DNA of 64,000 nt from Streptomyces sp. Y2F8-2 (GTDB lineage Bacteria; Actinomycetota; Actinomycetes; Streptomycetales; Streptomycetaceae): positions 186,001 to 250,000 of the forward strand of contig NZ_BNGS01000001.1 of assembly GCF_014905555.1 (NCBI RefSeq), read 5' to 3'. How positions within the stretch are numbered: the stretch's first letter is position 1; the number at the start of each line of letters is the position of its first letter. Positions 55,202 through 63,568 of this stretch are shown piece after piece. The position numbers and the translations under genes are program-made. The notes beneath the pieces are model-generated. The model made no database searches. It saw only the letters and a program-made list of their open reading frames with translations, and had not been told where the DNA came from.

Positions 55202-56022
55202 GCACGACGTCTTTCTCGGGGGGTGCGGCGGACGCCTGGCTGAGCAAGCTGGGGGGGCTGCGTGATGTCGTACGCCAGGAGCTGGTGGCCCGGCAGCTGG
55301 ACGAGCAGATAGCCGGGCGGTTCCCGGTCGGGCAGCGGCTGCGGGTGCTCGACGTGGGCATGGGCCAGGGGACGCAGGCGCTGCGCCTGGCCCGGGCGGG
55401 GCACCAGGTGACCGGGCTCGAGCGCGACGAGAAGATGATCGCCGTCGCCCGTGAGGCCCTGTCCGGTGAGCCGGAGGGCATCCGGGAGCGGATGCGGATC
55501 ATCGAGGGCGACGGCCGGGACACGGGCGTGCACTTCCTGCCGGGCAGCTTCGACGTGGTGCTGTGCCACGGGGTGCTGATGTACGTCGAGGAGCCGGACG
55601 CCCTGCTGGCGGGGATGGCCCGCATGCTGGCGCCCGGTGGGCTGCTCTCCCTGCTGGTGCGGAACGGGGACGCGCTGGCGATGCGGCCGGGCCTGTCCGG
55701 CGACTGGGCGGGCGCGCTGGCCGCGTTCGGCACCGTGTCCTATTCCCCCACTCTCGACTCCGCTCGAGCGGGGGGACCCCCATCCCGGCTCGGCCTGGAG
55801 GTGCGCGCGGACCGGCTGGCGGCGTTGACCGCGACGCTGGCGGGGATCGGAGCACCGCTGCACGCCTGGTACGGGGTGCGGGTCTTCACCGACACGGCGG
55901 CGGACGACGCGGCGGTCCCCGCCGATGTCGAGACGCTGCTGGCGGTGGAGGAGCGGGCCGGACGGACGGACCCGTACCGCGGGGTCGCCGCGCTGCTGCA
56001 TCTGTGCGGCGTGCGCGGCTGA
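55198..56022 (+). CDS. SAM-dependent methyltransferase (class I)
   Basis: A 274-residue Rossmann-fold methyltransferase. Motif I is VLDVGMGQGTQALRLA, with ERDEKMIAVARE (motif II), GDGRD, and VVLCHGVLMYVEEPDALL, MLAPGGLLSLLVRN. No in-frame ATG or GTG precedes the fold, so I use CTG at 55198, overlapping the DUF3043 TGA (CTGA) with GGAGAG upstream; a non-standard start is therefore inferred. A REP-like palindrome at 55745-55782 is translated within the C-terminal half. Substrate is unknown. Confidence 0.78.
   Translation: MSTTSFSGGAADAWLSKLGGLRDVVRQELVARQLDEQIAGRFPVGQRLRVLDVGMGQGTQALRLARAGHQVTGLERDEKMIAVAREALSGEPEGIRERMRIIEGDGRDTGVHFLPGSFDVVLCHGVLMYVEEPDALLAGMARMLAPGGLLSLLVRNGDALAMRPGLSGDWAGALAAFGTVSYSPTLDSARAGGPPSRLGLEVRADRLAALTATLAGIGAPLHAWYGVRVFTDTAADDAAVPADVETLLAVEERAGRTDPYRGVAALLHLCGVRG
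55745..55782 (+). repeat. REP-like palindrome, copy 2, inside a coding sequence
   Basis: CCCCCACTCTCGACTCCGCT, then CGAGCGGGGGGACCCC: the same plan as copy 1 at 26785-26819, but here read in frame within the methyltransferase gene (TLDSARAGGPP). The strand is arbitrary. Insertion into a loop of the enzyme is likely. Confidence 0.6.
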
Positions 56023-56093
56023 GAGCCTTGCGGCCGTTCCCGTTCGGGTGAGCATCGGGGGCAGGGCCGTCGGCCCTTGGTGACACTCGGGGC

Positions 56094-57164
56094 ATGGACG
56101 CTTCCCGTACCCGTGTCCCGTACCCGCTGCGCGCCCCGCTCCTCGTCTGCTGTCTGGTCCTGCTCGGCGGCTGCACCGGCGGCTCCGGGTCCCCGGCCCG
56201 GACGGAGGACCCGGCGAGCGCACGGGCGGCCCCGACCTCGGCGGGGGACGACCTGCAGAGCGAGTACCAGCGGGTCGTCAAGGACGTCCTGCCGTCCGTG
56301 GTGCAGATCCGGACGGGCAACGCCCTGGGGTCCGGGGTGGTCTACGACGGCAAGGGGCACATCGTCACCAACGCCCATGTGATCGGGCGCGACCGGGCGT
56401 TCGAGGTGACCACCGCCAACAGCGAGCAGCCCCTGACCGCCCGGCTGGTCTCCTCGTACCCGGAGCAGGACCTCGCCGTCATCCGGCTGGACAAGGTGCC
56501 GCGCGGGCTGAAGGCGGCCGCCTTCGGGGACTCGGCCAAGGTCGAGGTGGGGCAGATCGTGCTCGCCATGGGCTCCCCGCTCGGGCTCGCGTCGAGCGTG
56601 ACGCAGGGGATCGTGTCGGCGACCGGACGGACCGTCAGCGAGGGTGGCGACGGGGGTACGGGCGCCACCATCGCGAACATGGTGCAGACCTCGGCTGCGA
56701 TCAACCCGGGCAACAGCGGGGGTGCGCTGGTCAACCTCGGCAGCCAGGTCATCGGCATCCCCACGCTCGCCGCGGCCGACCCGGAGCTCGGGGGCGGCGC
56801 GGCACCCGGCATCGGCTTCGCGATCCCGGCGTCCCTGGTGAAGACGGTCGCCGACCAGATCATCAGGACCGGGCACGTCACCGAATCGGGACGCGCGGCC
56901 CTCGAGATCTCGGCCCGCACGGTGGTGAACGACAGCTACCAGCCGGCCGGAGTCGCGGTGGTCGACGTCAAGAGCGGGGGCGCGGCCGACAGGGCGGGGC
57001 TCAGGGCCGGAGACATCGTCACCGGACTCGGTGACACGCGCATCACCACGCTGACGTCCCTCGCGGAGGCGCTCGCCGGTGACAAGCCGGGGCAGCGGAC
57101 GACGGTGACGTTCCTGCGGGACGGTCACCGGAAGACGGTGGACGTCACCCTGGGCGAGCAGTAG
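56094..57164 (+). CDS. HtrA/DegP-like serine protease lipoprotein with PDZ domain
   Basis: A 356-residue exported protease. The signal peptide ends at lipobox LGGC. A trypsin-like domain carries the catalytic triad HIVTNAHVIG (His), YPEQDLAVIRL (Asp) and INPGNSGGALV (Ser). A C-terminal PDZ domain (about 265-345) has SGGAADRAGLRAGDIVTGLGD. It should degrade or monitor misfolded envelope proteins. ATG at 56094 is adopted. It stands alone, ending 42 bp before a convergent small gene. Confidence 0.88.
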   Translation: MDASRTRVPYPLRAPLLVCCLVLLGGCTGGSGSPARTEDPASARAAPTSAGDDLQSEYQRVVKDVLPSVVQIRTGNALGSGVVYDGKGHIVTNAHVIGRDRAFEVTTANSEQPLTARLVSSYPEQDLAVIRLDKVPRGLKAAAFGDSAKVEVGQIVLAMGSPLGLASSVTQGIVSATGRTVSEGGDGGTGATIANMVQTSAAINPGNSGGALVNLGSQVIGIPTLAAADPELGGGAAPGIGFAIPASLVKTVADQIIRTGHVTESGRAALEISARTVVNDSYQPAGVAVVDVKSGGAADRAGLRAGDIVTGLGDTRITTLTSLAEALAGDKPGQRTTVTFLRDGHRKTVDVTLGEQ

Positions 57165-57205
57165 GAGGATGGGCGAGGGCCGGGCCCCCGCCCCGCGCCA
57201 GTGGA

Positions 57206-57415
57206 CTACTCCTCGGCGTGCAGGCTCATCGGCCCGTAGATCTCCGTGCCGTCCTCGAACAGCCGCACCTGGTCGGCGCCTCCGGCGAGCAGTTCCTTCC
57301 AGTGCTCCCCGATCCAGGACTCGGCGTCCCCCTGCGTGGTGAACTCCTCGGGCGCGACCGCGGGCTGGACCTCCGTCCCGTCGGCCTTCTCGAACCGCCA
57401 CGTCCATGCCACCAT
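57206..57415 (-). CDS. Small conserved hypothetical protein
   Basis: A 69-residue protein: MVAWTWRFEKADGTEVQPA, EEFTTQGDAESWIGEHWKEL and VRLFEDGTEIYGPMSLHAEE. It is common in actinobacteria; no function known. ATG at 57415 is used because GGAGG lies 5 bases upstream; a GTG 4 codons upstream is weaker. Alone on its strand between two plus-strand genes. Confidence 0.72.
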   Translation of the reverse strand: MVAWTWRFEKADGTEVQPAVAPEEFTTQGDAESWIGEHWKELLAGGADQVRLFEDGTEIYGPMSLHAEE

Positions 57416-57528
57416 GTACGCCTCCACGATGTGAGCACCTGCGAACCAGGGGCCGGATCTTGGTCCGGCTCGTGATCCGAGCGTAGCCGGACGCGCAAGA
57501 CCTGCGGCGACCCTGGAAAATCGGGTCC

Positions 57529-58728
57529 GTGGAACTCACTCTGCTCGGTACCGGCGCCCCGCTCGGACTCCCCCGTCCCGCCTGTTCCTGCGCCGCCTGC
57601 GCGCGGGCGCTGGGGCCCGAGGCGCGGGCGGCGACCTCCTTGCTCGTGGACGGGGCGCTGCTGCTCGACCTGACGCCGGGCGCGGCGTTCGCGGCCGCGC
57701 GTGCCGGGCAGTCGCTGGCGGGCGTACGGCAGGTGCTGCTCACGCATCCGCACGACGGTCCCCCGGTGGAGGTCCCGGCGGGGCTGCCGCAGCCCGGGCG
57801 GGTCCCGGACGGGCGGGAGTTGGCGCTGCTGACCGGGCACCGGGTGCGGGCGCTCGCGATGGACGCGCCGGGCACGGGGTACGCGGTGACCGGTCCGGAC
57901 GGGATGCGGCTGCTGTATCTGCCGCCGGGCGCGGCGCCCGCGGGGCTCGTGGGGCCGGCGGAGCCGTACGACATGGTGGTCGCCGATGTCGTCGGGCGGC
58001 CGGACGCGCTGGCGAAGCTGCGGGCGGTGGGGGCGCTCGGGCCGACCACGGACGTCGTCGCCGCCCATCTGGACCATGACGTCCCGCCGGGCGCGGAGCT
58101 GGCGCGGCGGCTCGCGGCGGCGGGGGCGCGGGCGGTGCCGGACGGCGCGGTGCTGCCCGTCGGCGCCTATGAGGACGTTCCGGACGTGCCGCGGCGCACC
58201 CTCGTGCTGGGCGGGGCCCGGTCGGGCAAGTCGGTGGAGGCGGAGCGGCGCCTGGAGGCCTTTCCTGACGTGCTGTACGTGGCGACGGGCGGGACGCGGG
58301 GCGGGGACACGGAGTGGGCGGCGCGGGTGGCCGCGCACCGTGAGCGGCGGCCCGGCTCCTGGCGCACCGCCGAGACCTGCGACCTCGTACCGCTCCTGAA
58401 GGAGGACGGGCCGCCGCTGCTGATCGACTGTCTGTCGCTGTGGCTGACGGACGCGATGGACGGGGTGAACGCGTGGGACGACGCCGAGTGGGCGGCCGGC
58501 GGCGAGCGGACGCTGCGGGCCCGGGTGGAGGAACTGGCGGCGGCGGTCCGCGAGACCCGGCGGACGGTCGTCGCCGTCTCGAACGAGGTGGGCTCCGGCA
58601 TCGTCCCGGCGACCGCGTCCGGCCGCCGCTACCGCGACGAACTCGGCCGTCTGAACGCGGCGTTCGCGGCGGAGTGCGAGCATGTGCTGCTGGTGGTGGC
58701 CGGTCAGGCGCTGGCGCTGCGCGGATGA
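57529..58728 (+). CDS. cobU: Metallo-hydrolase-like domain fused to CobU
   Basis: A 399-residue fusion. Residues about 1-220 have a beta-lactamase-fold start (LLGTGAPLGLPRPACSCAACA) with a degraded metal motif (LLTHPHDGPP rather than HxHxDH). Residues about 222-399 are CobU: RTLVLGGARSGKSVEAE (Walker A), YVATGG, IDCLSLWLTDAM and VAVSNEVGSGIVP. CobU phosphorylates adenosylcobinamide and attaches GMP to form the nucleotide-loop intermediate. GTG at 57529. cobT follows 82 bp later and cobS lies further down. Confidence 0.86.
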   Translation: MELTLLGTGAPLGLPRPACSCAACARALGPEARAATSLLVDGALLLDLTPGAAFAAARAGQSLAGVRQVLLTHPHDGPPVEVPAGLPQPGRVPDGRELALLTGHRVRALAMDAPGTGYAVTGPDGMRLLYLPPGAAPAGLVGPAEPYDMVVADVVGRPDALAKLRAVGALGPTTDVVAAHLDHDVPPGAELARRLAAAGARAVPDGAVLPVGAYEDVPDVPRRTLVLGGARSGKSVEAERRLEAFPDVLYVATGGTRGGDTEWAARVAAHRERRPGSWRTAETCDLVPLLKEDGPPLLIDCLSLWLTDAMDGVNAWDDAEWAAGGERTLRARVEELAAAVRETRRTVVAVSNEVGSGIVPATASGRRYRDELGRLNAAFAAECEHVLLVVAGQALALRG

Positions 58729-58810
58729 CGGCCGAAGAGGTGGCCTTCACGGCACACCCTGATCGCGGGTGGCGCCCTGGCGTTCGATCTCTGCCGGTAC
58801 TGTTCGGCGA

Positions 58811-59878
58811 ATGAGCTCGCTTAATCTCGACGACTTCACCGATCTGATCGAGCGCCCCGACGGCGGGGTGCGCCGCGACGCGGAGGCGCGCCGGGAGCGT
58901 CAGATCGTGCCGCCCGGGGCGCTGGGGCGGCTGGACGACCTGGGTGAGTGGCTGGCGGCGGCGCAGTCCGCCGTGCCGGTGCGGCCGATCGAGCGGCCGC
59001 GCGCGGTGCTGTTCGCGGGCGACCACGGGGTCGCCTCGCTCGGCGTGTCGGCGCGCCCGGCGGGCGGCGCCGACCAGCTGGTGCGAGCGATCCTGGAGGG
59101 CGCCAGCCCGGCGTCGATCCTGGCGCGGCAGCTGAACGTGCCCGTGCGGGTGGTGGACATGGCGCTGGACTGCGACCCCGAGGGGCTTCCGCAGGACGTC
59201 GTACGGCACCGGGTGCGGCGCGGCAGCGGACGCATCGACGTGGAGGACGCCCTGACGCTTCAGGAGGCGGAGGCGGCGTTCCGGGCGGGGGTCGCGGTCG
59301 CGGACGAGGAGGCGGACGCCGGGACGGACCTGGTCGTCCTCGGTGATGTGAGCGTCGGTGGGACGACGCCGGCGGCGGTGCTGATCGCCGCGCTGTGCGG
59401 GACCGACGCCTCCGTGGTGACCGGGCGCGGGGGCCTGGCGATCGACGACCTGGCGTGGATGCGCAAGTGTGCGGCGATCCGGGACGCGCTGCGGCGGGCC
59501 CGGCCCGTGCTCGGGGACCAGTTGCAGCTGCTGGCGGCGGTGGGCGGTGCCGATCTGGCCGCGATGACGGGCTTCCTGCTGCAGTGTGCGGTGCGCAAGA
59601 CGCCGGTGATCCTGGACGGGGTGGTGTCGGCGGCGTGCGCGCTGGTGGCGCAGCGGATCGCGTTCCGCGCGCCGGACTGGTGGCTGGCGGGCCAGAACAG
59701 CGGGGAGCCGGCCCAGGCCAAGGCCCTGGACCGGATGGCTCTGGAACCGCTGCTCGACCACGGCGTGACGGTCGGTGAGGGAGCCGGGGCCCTGCTGGCG
59801 CTGCCCCTGGTGCAGGCCGCCGCCGCGCTGGCGGCGGAGCTCCCGGAGAAGCCCGGGGAGGCCGAGGACAAGGAATGA
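58811..59878 (+). CDS. cobT: Nicotinate-nucleotide-dimethylbenzimidazole phosphoribosyltransferase
   Basis: A 355-residue enzyme making alpha-ribazole phosphate for the lower ligand of cobalamin. Recognisable: PGALGRLDDLGEWLA, VLFAGDHGVASLGVS, LVVLGDVSVGGTTPAAVL, GTDASVVTGRG and the C-terminal DHGVTVGEGAGALLALPL carrying the catalytic Glu. ATG at 58811 is supported by the domain start. It follows cobU; cobS lies further on after two membrane-protein genes. Confidence 0.92.
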   Translation: MSSLNLDDFTDLIERPDGGVRRDAEARRERQIVPPGALGRLDDLGEWLAAAQSAVPVRPIERPRAVLFAGDHGVASLGVSARPAGGADQLVRAILEGASPASILARQLNVPVRVVDMALDCDPEGLPQDVVRHRVRRGSGRIDVEDALTLQEAEAAFRAGVAVADEEADAGTDLVVLGDVSVGGTTPAAVLIAALCGTDASVVTGRGGLAIDDLAWMRKCAAIRDALRRARPVLGDQLQLLAAVGGADLAAMTGFLLQCAVRKTPVILDGVVSAACALVAQRIAFRAPDWWLAGQNSGEPAQAKALDRMALEPLLDHGVTVGEGAGALLALPLVQAAAALAAELPEKPGEAEDKE

Positions 59879-59944
59879 ACTAGCCGATTTCTGCCTTGAA
59901 CCGCTCCCCCACCCACCCCCGAGCGCCCCATATCATCGCCCTTC

Positions 59945-61726
59945 ATGGGAGATGCCCGATTTAGTGCGGAACGGGAACGCTCGGTTCGGCCGGGGGGCGG
60001 GGGGCGGGCCTCCCGGCGGGCCGCCGCGTTCGCCGTCTGGTACCTGCGGGCCGTCACGTTCGTCAACTTCCTCTCCGCCGTCTGGGTCTCCTTCGGGCAG
60101 GACGTGCGACGGCACAACCAGGAGAACCTGTTCACGCCGTACCTGCTGACCGCGGGCTTCGCCTCCGGCGTGTTCACGATGTTCCTCGCCGTCACCATGC
60201 GGCGTCGCAAGCGGGCCGCGTGGATCCTCAACCTGGCGCTCAGCGGCCCGTTCCTGCTGCTGTTCGCGTTCGCCATGACCTTCCCGGAGATCCGGCAGTA
60301 CGCCCAGAACTGGATCTCCCTGGTTCTCACCGCGGCCTTCGCCGGCGCGCTCCTCGTCGGCCGGCGCGAGTTCTACGCCAAGGGCGACCGGTCCAACCCG
60401 CGGCTCGCCGCCGCCGTCGCCGCCGGTGGTCTGCTCACCTCCTCGCTGCTCGCCGCGTTCCTGGTGACCGTCACCAACACCGCGCCGGACACCCGTCGTT
60501 CGACCTTCCCGGAGCGCTGGCGCTACGGCACCCTGCGCCTGGTCTCGGTCACCGTGGACGACTCGCACTACCCGGGGATCGCCACCCCCAACTGGGTCAA
60601 CGTCACCATCAACGTGTTCAGCACGCTGCTCGTCCTCGCCGTCCTGTACGCCGCCTTCCGCTCCCGGCGCGCCGTCGACCCGATCACCGAGGACGACGAG
60701 AAACGGCTGCGGGCGCTGCTCGAACGGCACGGCGAGCGCGATTCGCTCGGGTACTTCGCACTGCGCCGCGAGAAGAGCGTCATCTGGTCGCCCACCGGCA
60801 AGGCGGCCGTCGCCTACCGCGTCCTCGGCGGCGTCTCGCTCGCCTCCGGCGACCCGCTCGGCGACCCGGAGGCCTGGCCCGGCGCCATCGAGCCCTGGCT
60901 CGCCGAGGCCCGCGCGCACGGCTGGATCCCGGCCGTGATGGGCGCGAGCGAGGAGGCCGGAACCGTCTACGCGCGGCACGGGCTGGACGCCCTGGAACTC
61001 GGCGACGAAGCCATCGTGGACGTCGGCGAGTTCACCCTCGAAGGGCGGGCCATGCGCACCGTCCGCCAGGCCTGCAACCGGGTGCGACGCGCCGGGTACA
61101 CGGTCCGTGTCCGGCGCCACGCGGACATCCCCGCCGACGAGATGGCGTTCCTGCTGCGCAAGGCCGACGACTGGCGCGACGGAGCCACCGAACGGGGCTT
61201 CAGCATGGCGCTGGGCAGGCTCGGCGACCCGGAGGACGGGCAGTGCGTGATGCTGGAGTGCAGGGACGGCGAGGGACGGCTGCGGGCGCTGCTGTCCTTC
61301 GTGCCGTGGGGACCGCACGGCCTGTCGCTGGACCTGATGCGGCGCGACCGGGACTCCGACAACGGCCTCATGGAGTTCATGGTCATCGAACTGCTGCGCC
61401 GCGCCCGGGAGATCGAGGTCACGCAGGTCTCGCTCAACTTCGCCATGTTCCGCTCCGTCTTCGAACGTGGTGCGCGGCTCGGCGCCGGACCGGTGCTCAG
61501 GCTGTGGCGTTCGCTGCTCAGCTTCTTCTCGCGCTGGTGGCAGATCGAGTCGCTGTACCGGGCCAACGCGAAGTACCGGCCCATCTGGGAACCGAGGTTC
61601 CTGCTCTTCGAGAAGAGCGCGGACCTGCTGCGCATCGGCATCGCCTCGGCGCGCGCCGAGGGGTTCCTGGAAGCCCCGGGGCTGCCGAAGTGGGTGCACC
61701 GCAAGCACCTCCAGTCACACAGGTGA
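59945..61726 (+). CDS. MprF-like phosphatidylglycerol lysyltransferase (DUF2156) membrane protein
   Basis: A 593-residue protein: about six N-terminal membrane helices (AVWYLRAVTFVNFLSAVWVSF, AAWILNLALSGPFLLLFAF, VTINVFSTLLVLAVLYAAF) and a large C-terminal cytoplasmic domain (about 260-593) with VIWSPTGKAAVAYRVLGG, MGASEEAGTVYARHGLDALELGD, and RRDRDSDNGLMEFMV typical of the DUF2156/LPG-synthase catalytic region. It may transfer an aminoacyl group to phospholipid, altering surface charge. ATG at 59945. A repetitive leader frame and another membrane protein follow. Confidence 0.8.
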   Translation: MGDARFSAERERSVRPGGGGRASRRAAAFAVWYLRAVTFVNFLSAVWVSFGQDVRRHNQENLFTPYLLTAGFASGVFTMFLAVTMRRRKRAAWILNLALSGPFLLLFAFAMTFPEIRQYAQNWISLVLTAAFAGALLVGRREFYAKGDRSNPRLAAAVAAGGLLTSSLLAAFLVTVTNTAPDTRRSTFPERWRYGTLRLVSVTVDDSHYPGIATPNWVNVTINVFSTLLVLAVLYAAFRSRRAVDPITEDDEKRLRALLERHGERDSLGYFALRREKSVIWSPTGKAAVAYRVLGGVSLASGDPLGDPEAWPGAIEPWLAEARAHGWIPAVMGASEEAGTVYARHGLDALELGDEAIVDVGEFTLEGRAMRTVRQACNRVRRAGYTVRVRRHADIPADEMAFLLRKADDWRDGATERGFSMALGRLGDPEDGQCVMLECRDGEGRLRALLSFVPWGPHGLSLDLMRRDRDSDNGLMEFMVIELLRRAREIEVTQVSLNFAMFRSVFERGARLGAGPVLRLWRSLLSFFSRWWQIESLYRANAKYRPIWEPRFLLFEKSADLLRIGIASARAEGFLEAPGLPKWVHRKHLQSHR

Positions 61727-61736
61727 GGAGCACGGG

Positions 61737-61808
61737 GGAGATGACGAGGGCCGGGGAGCCGAGGAGCGCCGGGGAGACGACGAGCGCCGGGCAGATGGGG
61801 ACCGCTGG
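61737..61808 (+). repeat. Four imperfect 18-bp tandem repeats before a start codon
   Basis: Units at 61737-61754, 61755-61772, 61773-61790 and 61791-61808, each ending GGCCGG, CGCCGG, CGCCGG or CGCTGG. The array abuts the ATG at 61809. The 18-bp period equals six codons and preserves one reading frame (see the leader frame 61741-61812). Confidence 0.7.
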
Positions 61809-61812
61809 ATGA
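61741..61812 (+). CDS. 23-codon leader frame made of hexapeptide repeats
   Basis: ATG at 61741 encodes MTRAGE-PRSAGE-TTSAGQ-MGTAG and ends TGA at 61810-61812, overlapping the ATG of the next gene (ATGA). GGGGGAG precedes it. The repeat origin and coupling geometry support an upstream coupling ORF, although a chance frame in repetitive DNA is possible. Confidence 0.4.
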   Translation: MTRAGEPRSAGETTSAGQMGTAG

Positions 61813-62492
61813 ACGCCCTCGTCCGCCTGGTCCGCGCGGAGTGGGGACCCCCGTACGTCACCGTGCGTGAGGCACTCGTCCGGCGCACCTGGCGGGCGCT
61901 GCCGATGACGCTCACGGCCGTGTGCCTCACGTCGGTCCTGCAGTTCGTGCAGAACCAGTCGTGGGGCTTTCAGTTCGTGCAGAACATCGGGTCCGTACGG
62001 GCCGAGGAGCCGCTGGGGCTGGCCCTGCTGCGCACCCCGCTCTCCCTCTTCGTACCGGCTCTCGACCTGCCGGTGTGGGGGGCGCTGCTGCAGATACTGT
62101 TCGTCTTCGGGATCGCCGAGATCTGCCTGGGCTGGTGGCGCACCCTCGTCATCGCCTACGCGGCCACGCTGGCCGGCACCCTGTACGCGCGCGTGGGCAT
62201 CGGCCTGGGCGCGCACCATCCACTGGGGCTGCCCGCGACGGACGCGCAGGTCGTCGACACCGGGCCGTCGGCGGCGGTGATCGGACTGGCCCTGTTCCTG
62301 TGCTGGCGGTACGGCGCGCGCGTCACCGGGAGCGTGGTGATCGCGGCGATGGTCGTGGAGGTGGTCGTGAAGGACAACCTCGCGGGCAAGGAGCACATCG
62401 CGGCGATCGGGGCGGTGGTGTTGCTGTGCTCGGTGTCGGAGCTGCGTCAAGGTTCCCCGGACGTCGCGTGGTTGCGTGATACCCGGGGGTGA
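61809..62492 (+). CDS. Rhomboid-like membrane protein without obvious catalytic pair
   Basis: A 227-residue membrane protein with about five to six helices: WRALPMTLTAVCLTSVLQFVQ, LPVWGALLQILFVFGIAEICLG, TLVIAYAATLAGTLYARVGIGL, DTGPSAAVIGLALFLCW and VTGSVVIAAMVVEVVV. The layout resembles rhomboid-like or PGPGW-type proteins, but no convincing GxSG or His dyad was seen (GPSAAVIG is the nearest). ATG at 61809 follows GGGGA by 7 bases. It may partner the MprF-like enzyme upstream. Confidence 0.7.
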   Translation: MNALVRLVRAEWGPPYVTVREALVRRTWRALPMTLTAVCLTSVLQFVQNQSWGFQFVQNIGSVRAEEPLGLALLRTPLSLFVPALDLPVWGALLQILFVFGIAEICLGWWRTLVIAYAATLAGTLYARVGIGLGAHHPLGLPATDAQVVDTGPSAAVIGLALFLCWRYGARVTGSVVIAAMVVEVVVKDNLAGKEHIAAIGAVVLLCSVSELRQGSPDVAWLRDTRG

Positions 62493-62532
62493 GGGTCCGG
62501 GGCGTGTCGGCTCGGCCAGCTACGCTGCCGCC

Positions 62533-63315
62533 GTGTCCAGGATCCCGCCCGCGCATGGCCTCCGTTTCGCCTTCGGCACCCTCACCGTGCTTCCCGTCGA
62601 GGTCACCCGGTGGGACCGGGACGCCGCGCGCGGAGGCATGTTGTGCGCACCCCTCGCCGGAGTCGTCGTCGGGGGGATCGCCGGGTCGGCCGGGGCGGTG
62701 CTGGATCTGCTGGGTGCGGGAGCCCTGCTCGCCGCCGTCGGTTCGGCTGCCGTGCCCGCCGTGCTCACCCGGGGGCTGCATCTGGACGGGCTGGCCGACA
62801 CCGCCGACGGGCTCGGAAGCGGCAAGCCCGCCGAGGACGCGTTGCGGATCATGAAGCAGTCCGACATCGGGCCGTTCGGTGTGATCACGCTGGTCCTCGT
62901 GCTGCTGGCGCAGGTGGCGGCGCTCGCGCAGGCGTACGGCCACTCCTTGGAGCGGGGGGTCCTCGCGACGGTCGTCTCCGCGACGGCGGCCCGGCTGGCC
63001 CTCACCCTGGCCGCGCGCGCCGGCATACCGGCCGCCCGGCCCGAGGGGCTGGGGGCCGCGGTCGCGGGCGTGGTGCCGGCGGGCGGTGCGCTGGCGGTGG
63101 CCGTCGCCGTCGCCATGGCCGCGGCGGCCGGAGGGGCGCTCCTCGGGGCGTACGACACGGCCCGTACGGCCCTCTCGGTCGTCGTCGCGGTAGCCGTCGC
63201 CGAACTGCTGCTGCGGCACTGCGTGCGCCGCTTCGGCGGGGTCACCGGTGACGTCTTCGGCGGGCTCGCCGAGACCGCCGCGACGGCGGCACTCGTCGTG
63301 CTGTCCCTGGGCTGA
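62533..63315 (+). CDS. cobS: Adenosylcobinamide-GDP ribazoletransferase (cobalamin synthase)
   Basis: A 260-residue integral membrane enzyme that joins adenosylcobinamide-GDP and alpha-ribazole to complete cobalamin. It has LRFAFGTLTVLPVEV, GLHLDGLADTADGLGSGKPAEDALRIMKQSDIGPFGV (acidic motif, abbreviated by its Asp residues at LDGLADTADG and SDIG), and multiple Ala/Val-rich helices, ending RRFGGVTGDVFGGLAET. GTG at 62533; TACGCT at 62521-62526 fits a leaderless promoter. Confidence 0.9.
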   Translation: MSRIPPAHGLRFAFGTLTVLPVEVTRWDRDAARGGMLCAPLAGVVVGGIAGSAGAVLDLLGAGALLAAVGSAAVPAVLTRGLHLDGLADTADGLGSGKPAEDALRIMKQSDIGPFGVITLVLVLLAQVAALAQAYGHSLERGVLATVVSATAARLALTLAARAGIPAARPEGLGAAVAGVVPAGGALAVAVAVAMAAAAGGALLGAYDTARTALSVVVAVAVAELLLRHCVRRFGGVTGDVFGGLAETAATAALVVLSLG

Positions 63316-63568
63316 ACAGGCTGCGGCCACGCATCAGGTCGTACCGGACGCTGCGCGGGGCGGACTTCGGGGAGTGCACACCCGTCCCCGGCGGTGATCG
63401 CCGACGCCGGGCACCACGGAAACCGGCCACCGCGCGTAGGCTCGTGCCGGATGTTTCCCTGCCCAGGTGAAAACCGGATACGGAGCAGGGCCTAGGGTCG
63501 GTTCCCGGGCCGGCCGACCCCATCCGTTCGGCCACCTGAAACTCAATCGGAAGCGAGATTTCACCACC

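Noticed and set aside
57428..57528. Cobalamin riboswitch ahead of cobU
   Set aside because: The spacer is only about 100 bp and lacks a recognisable B12 box.
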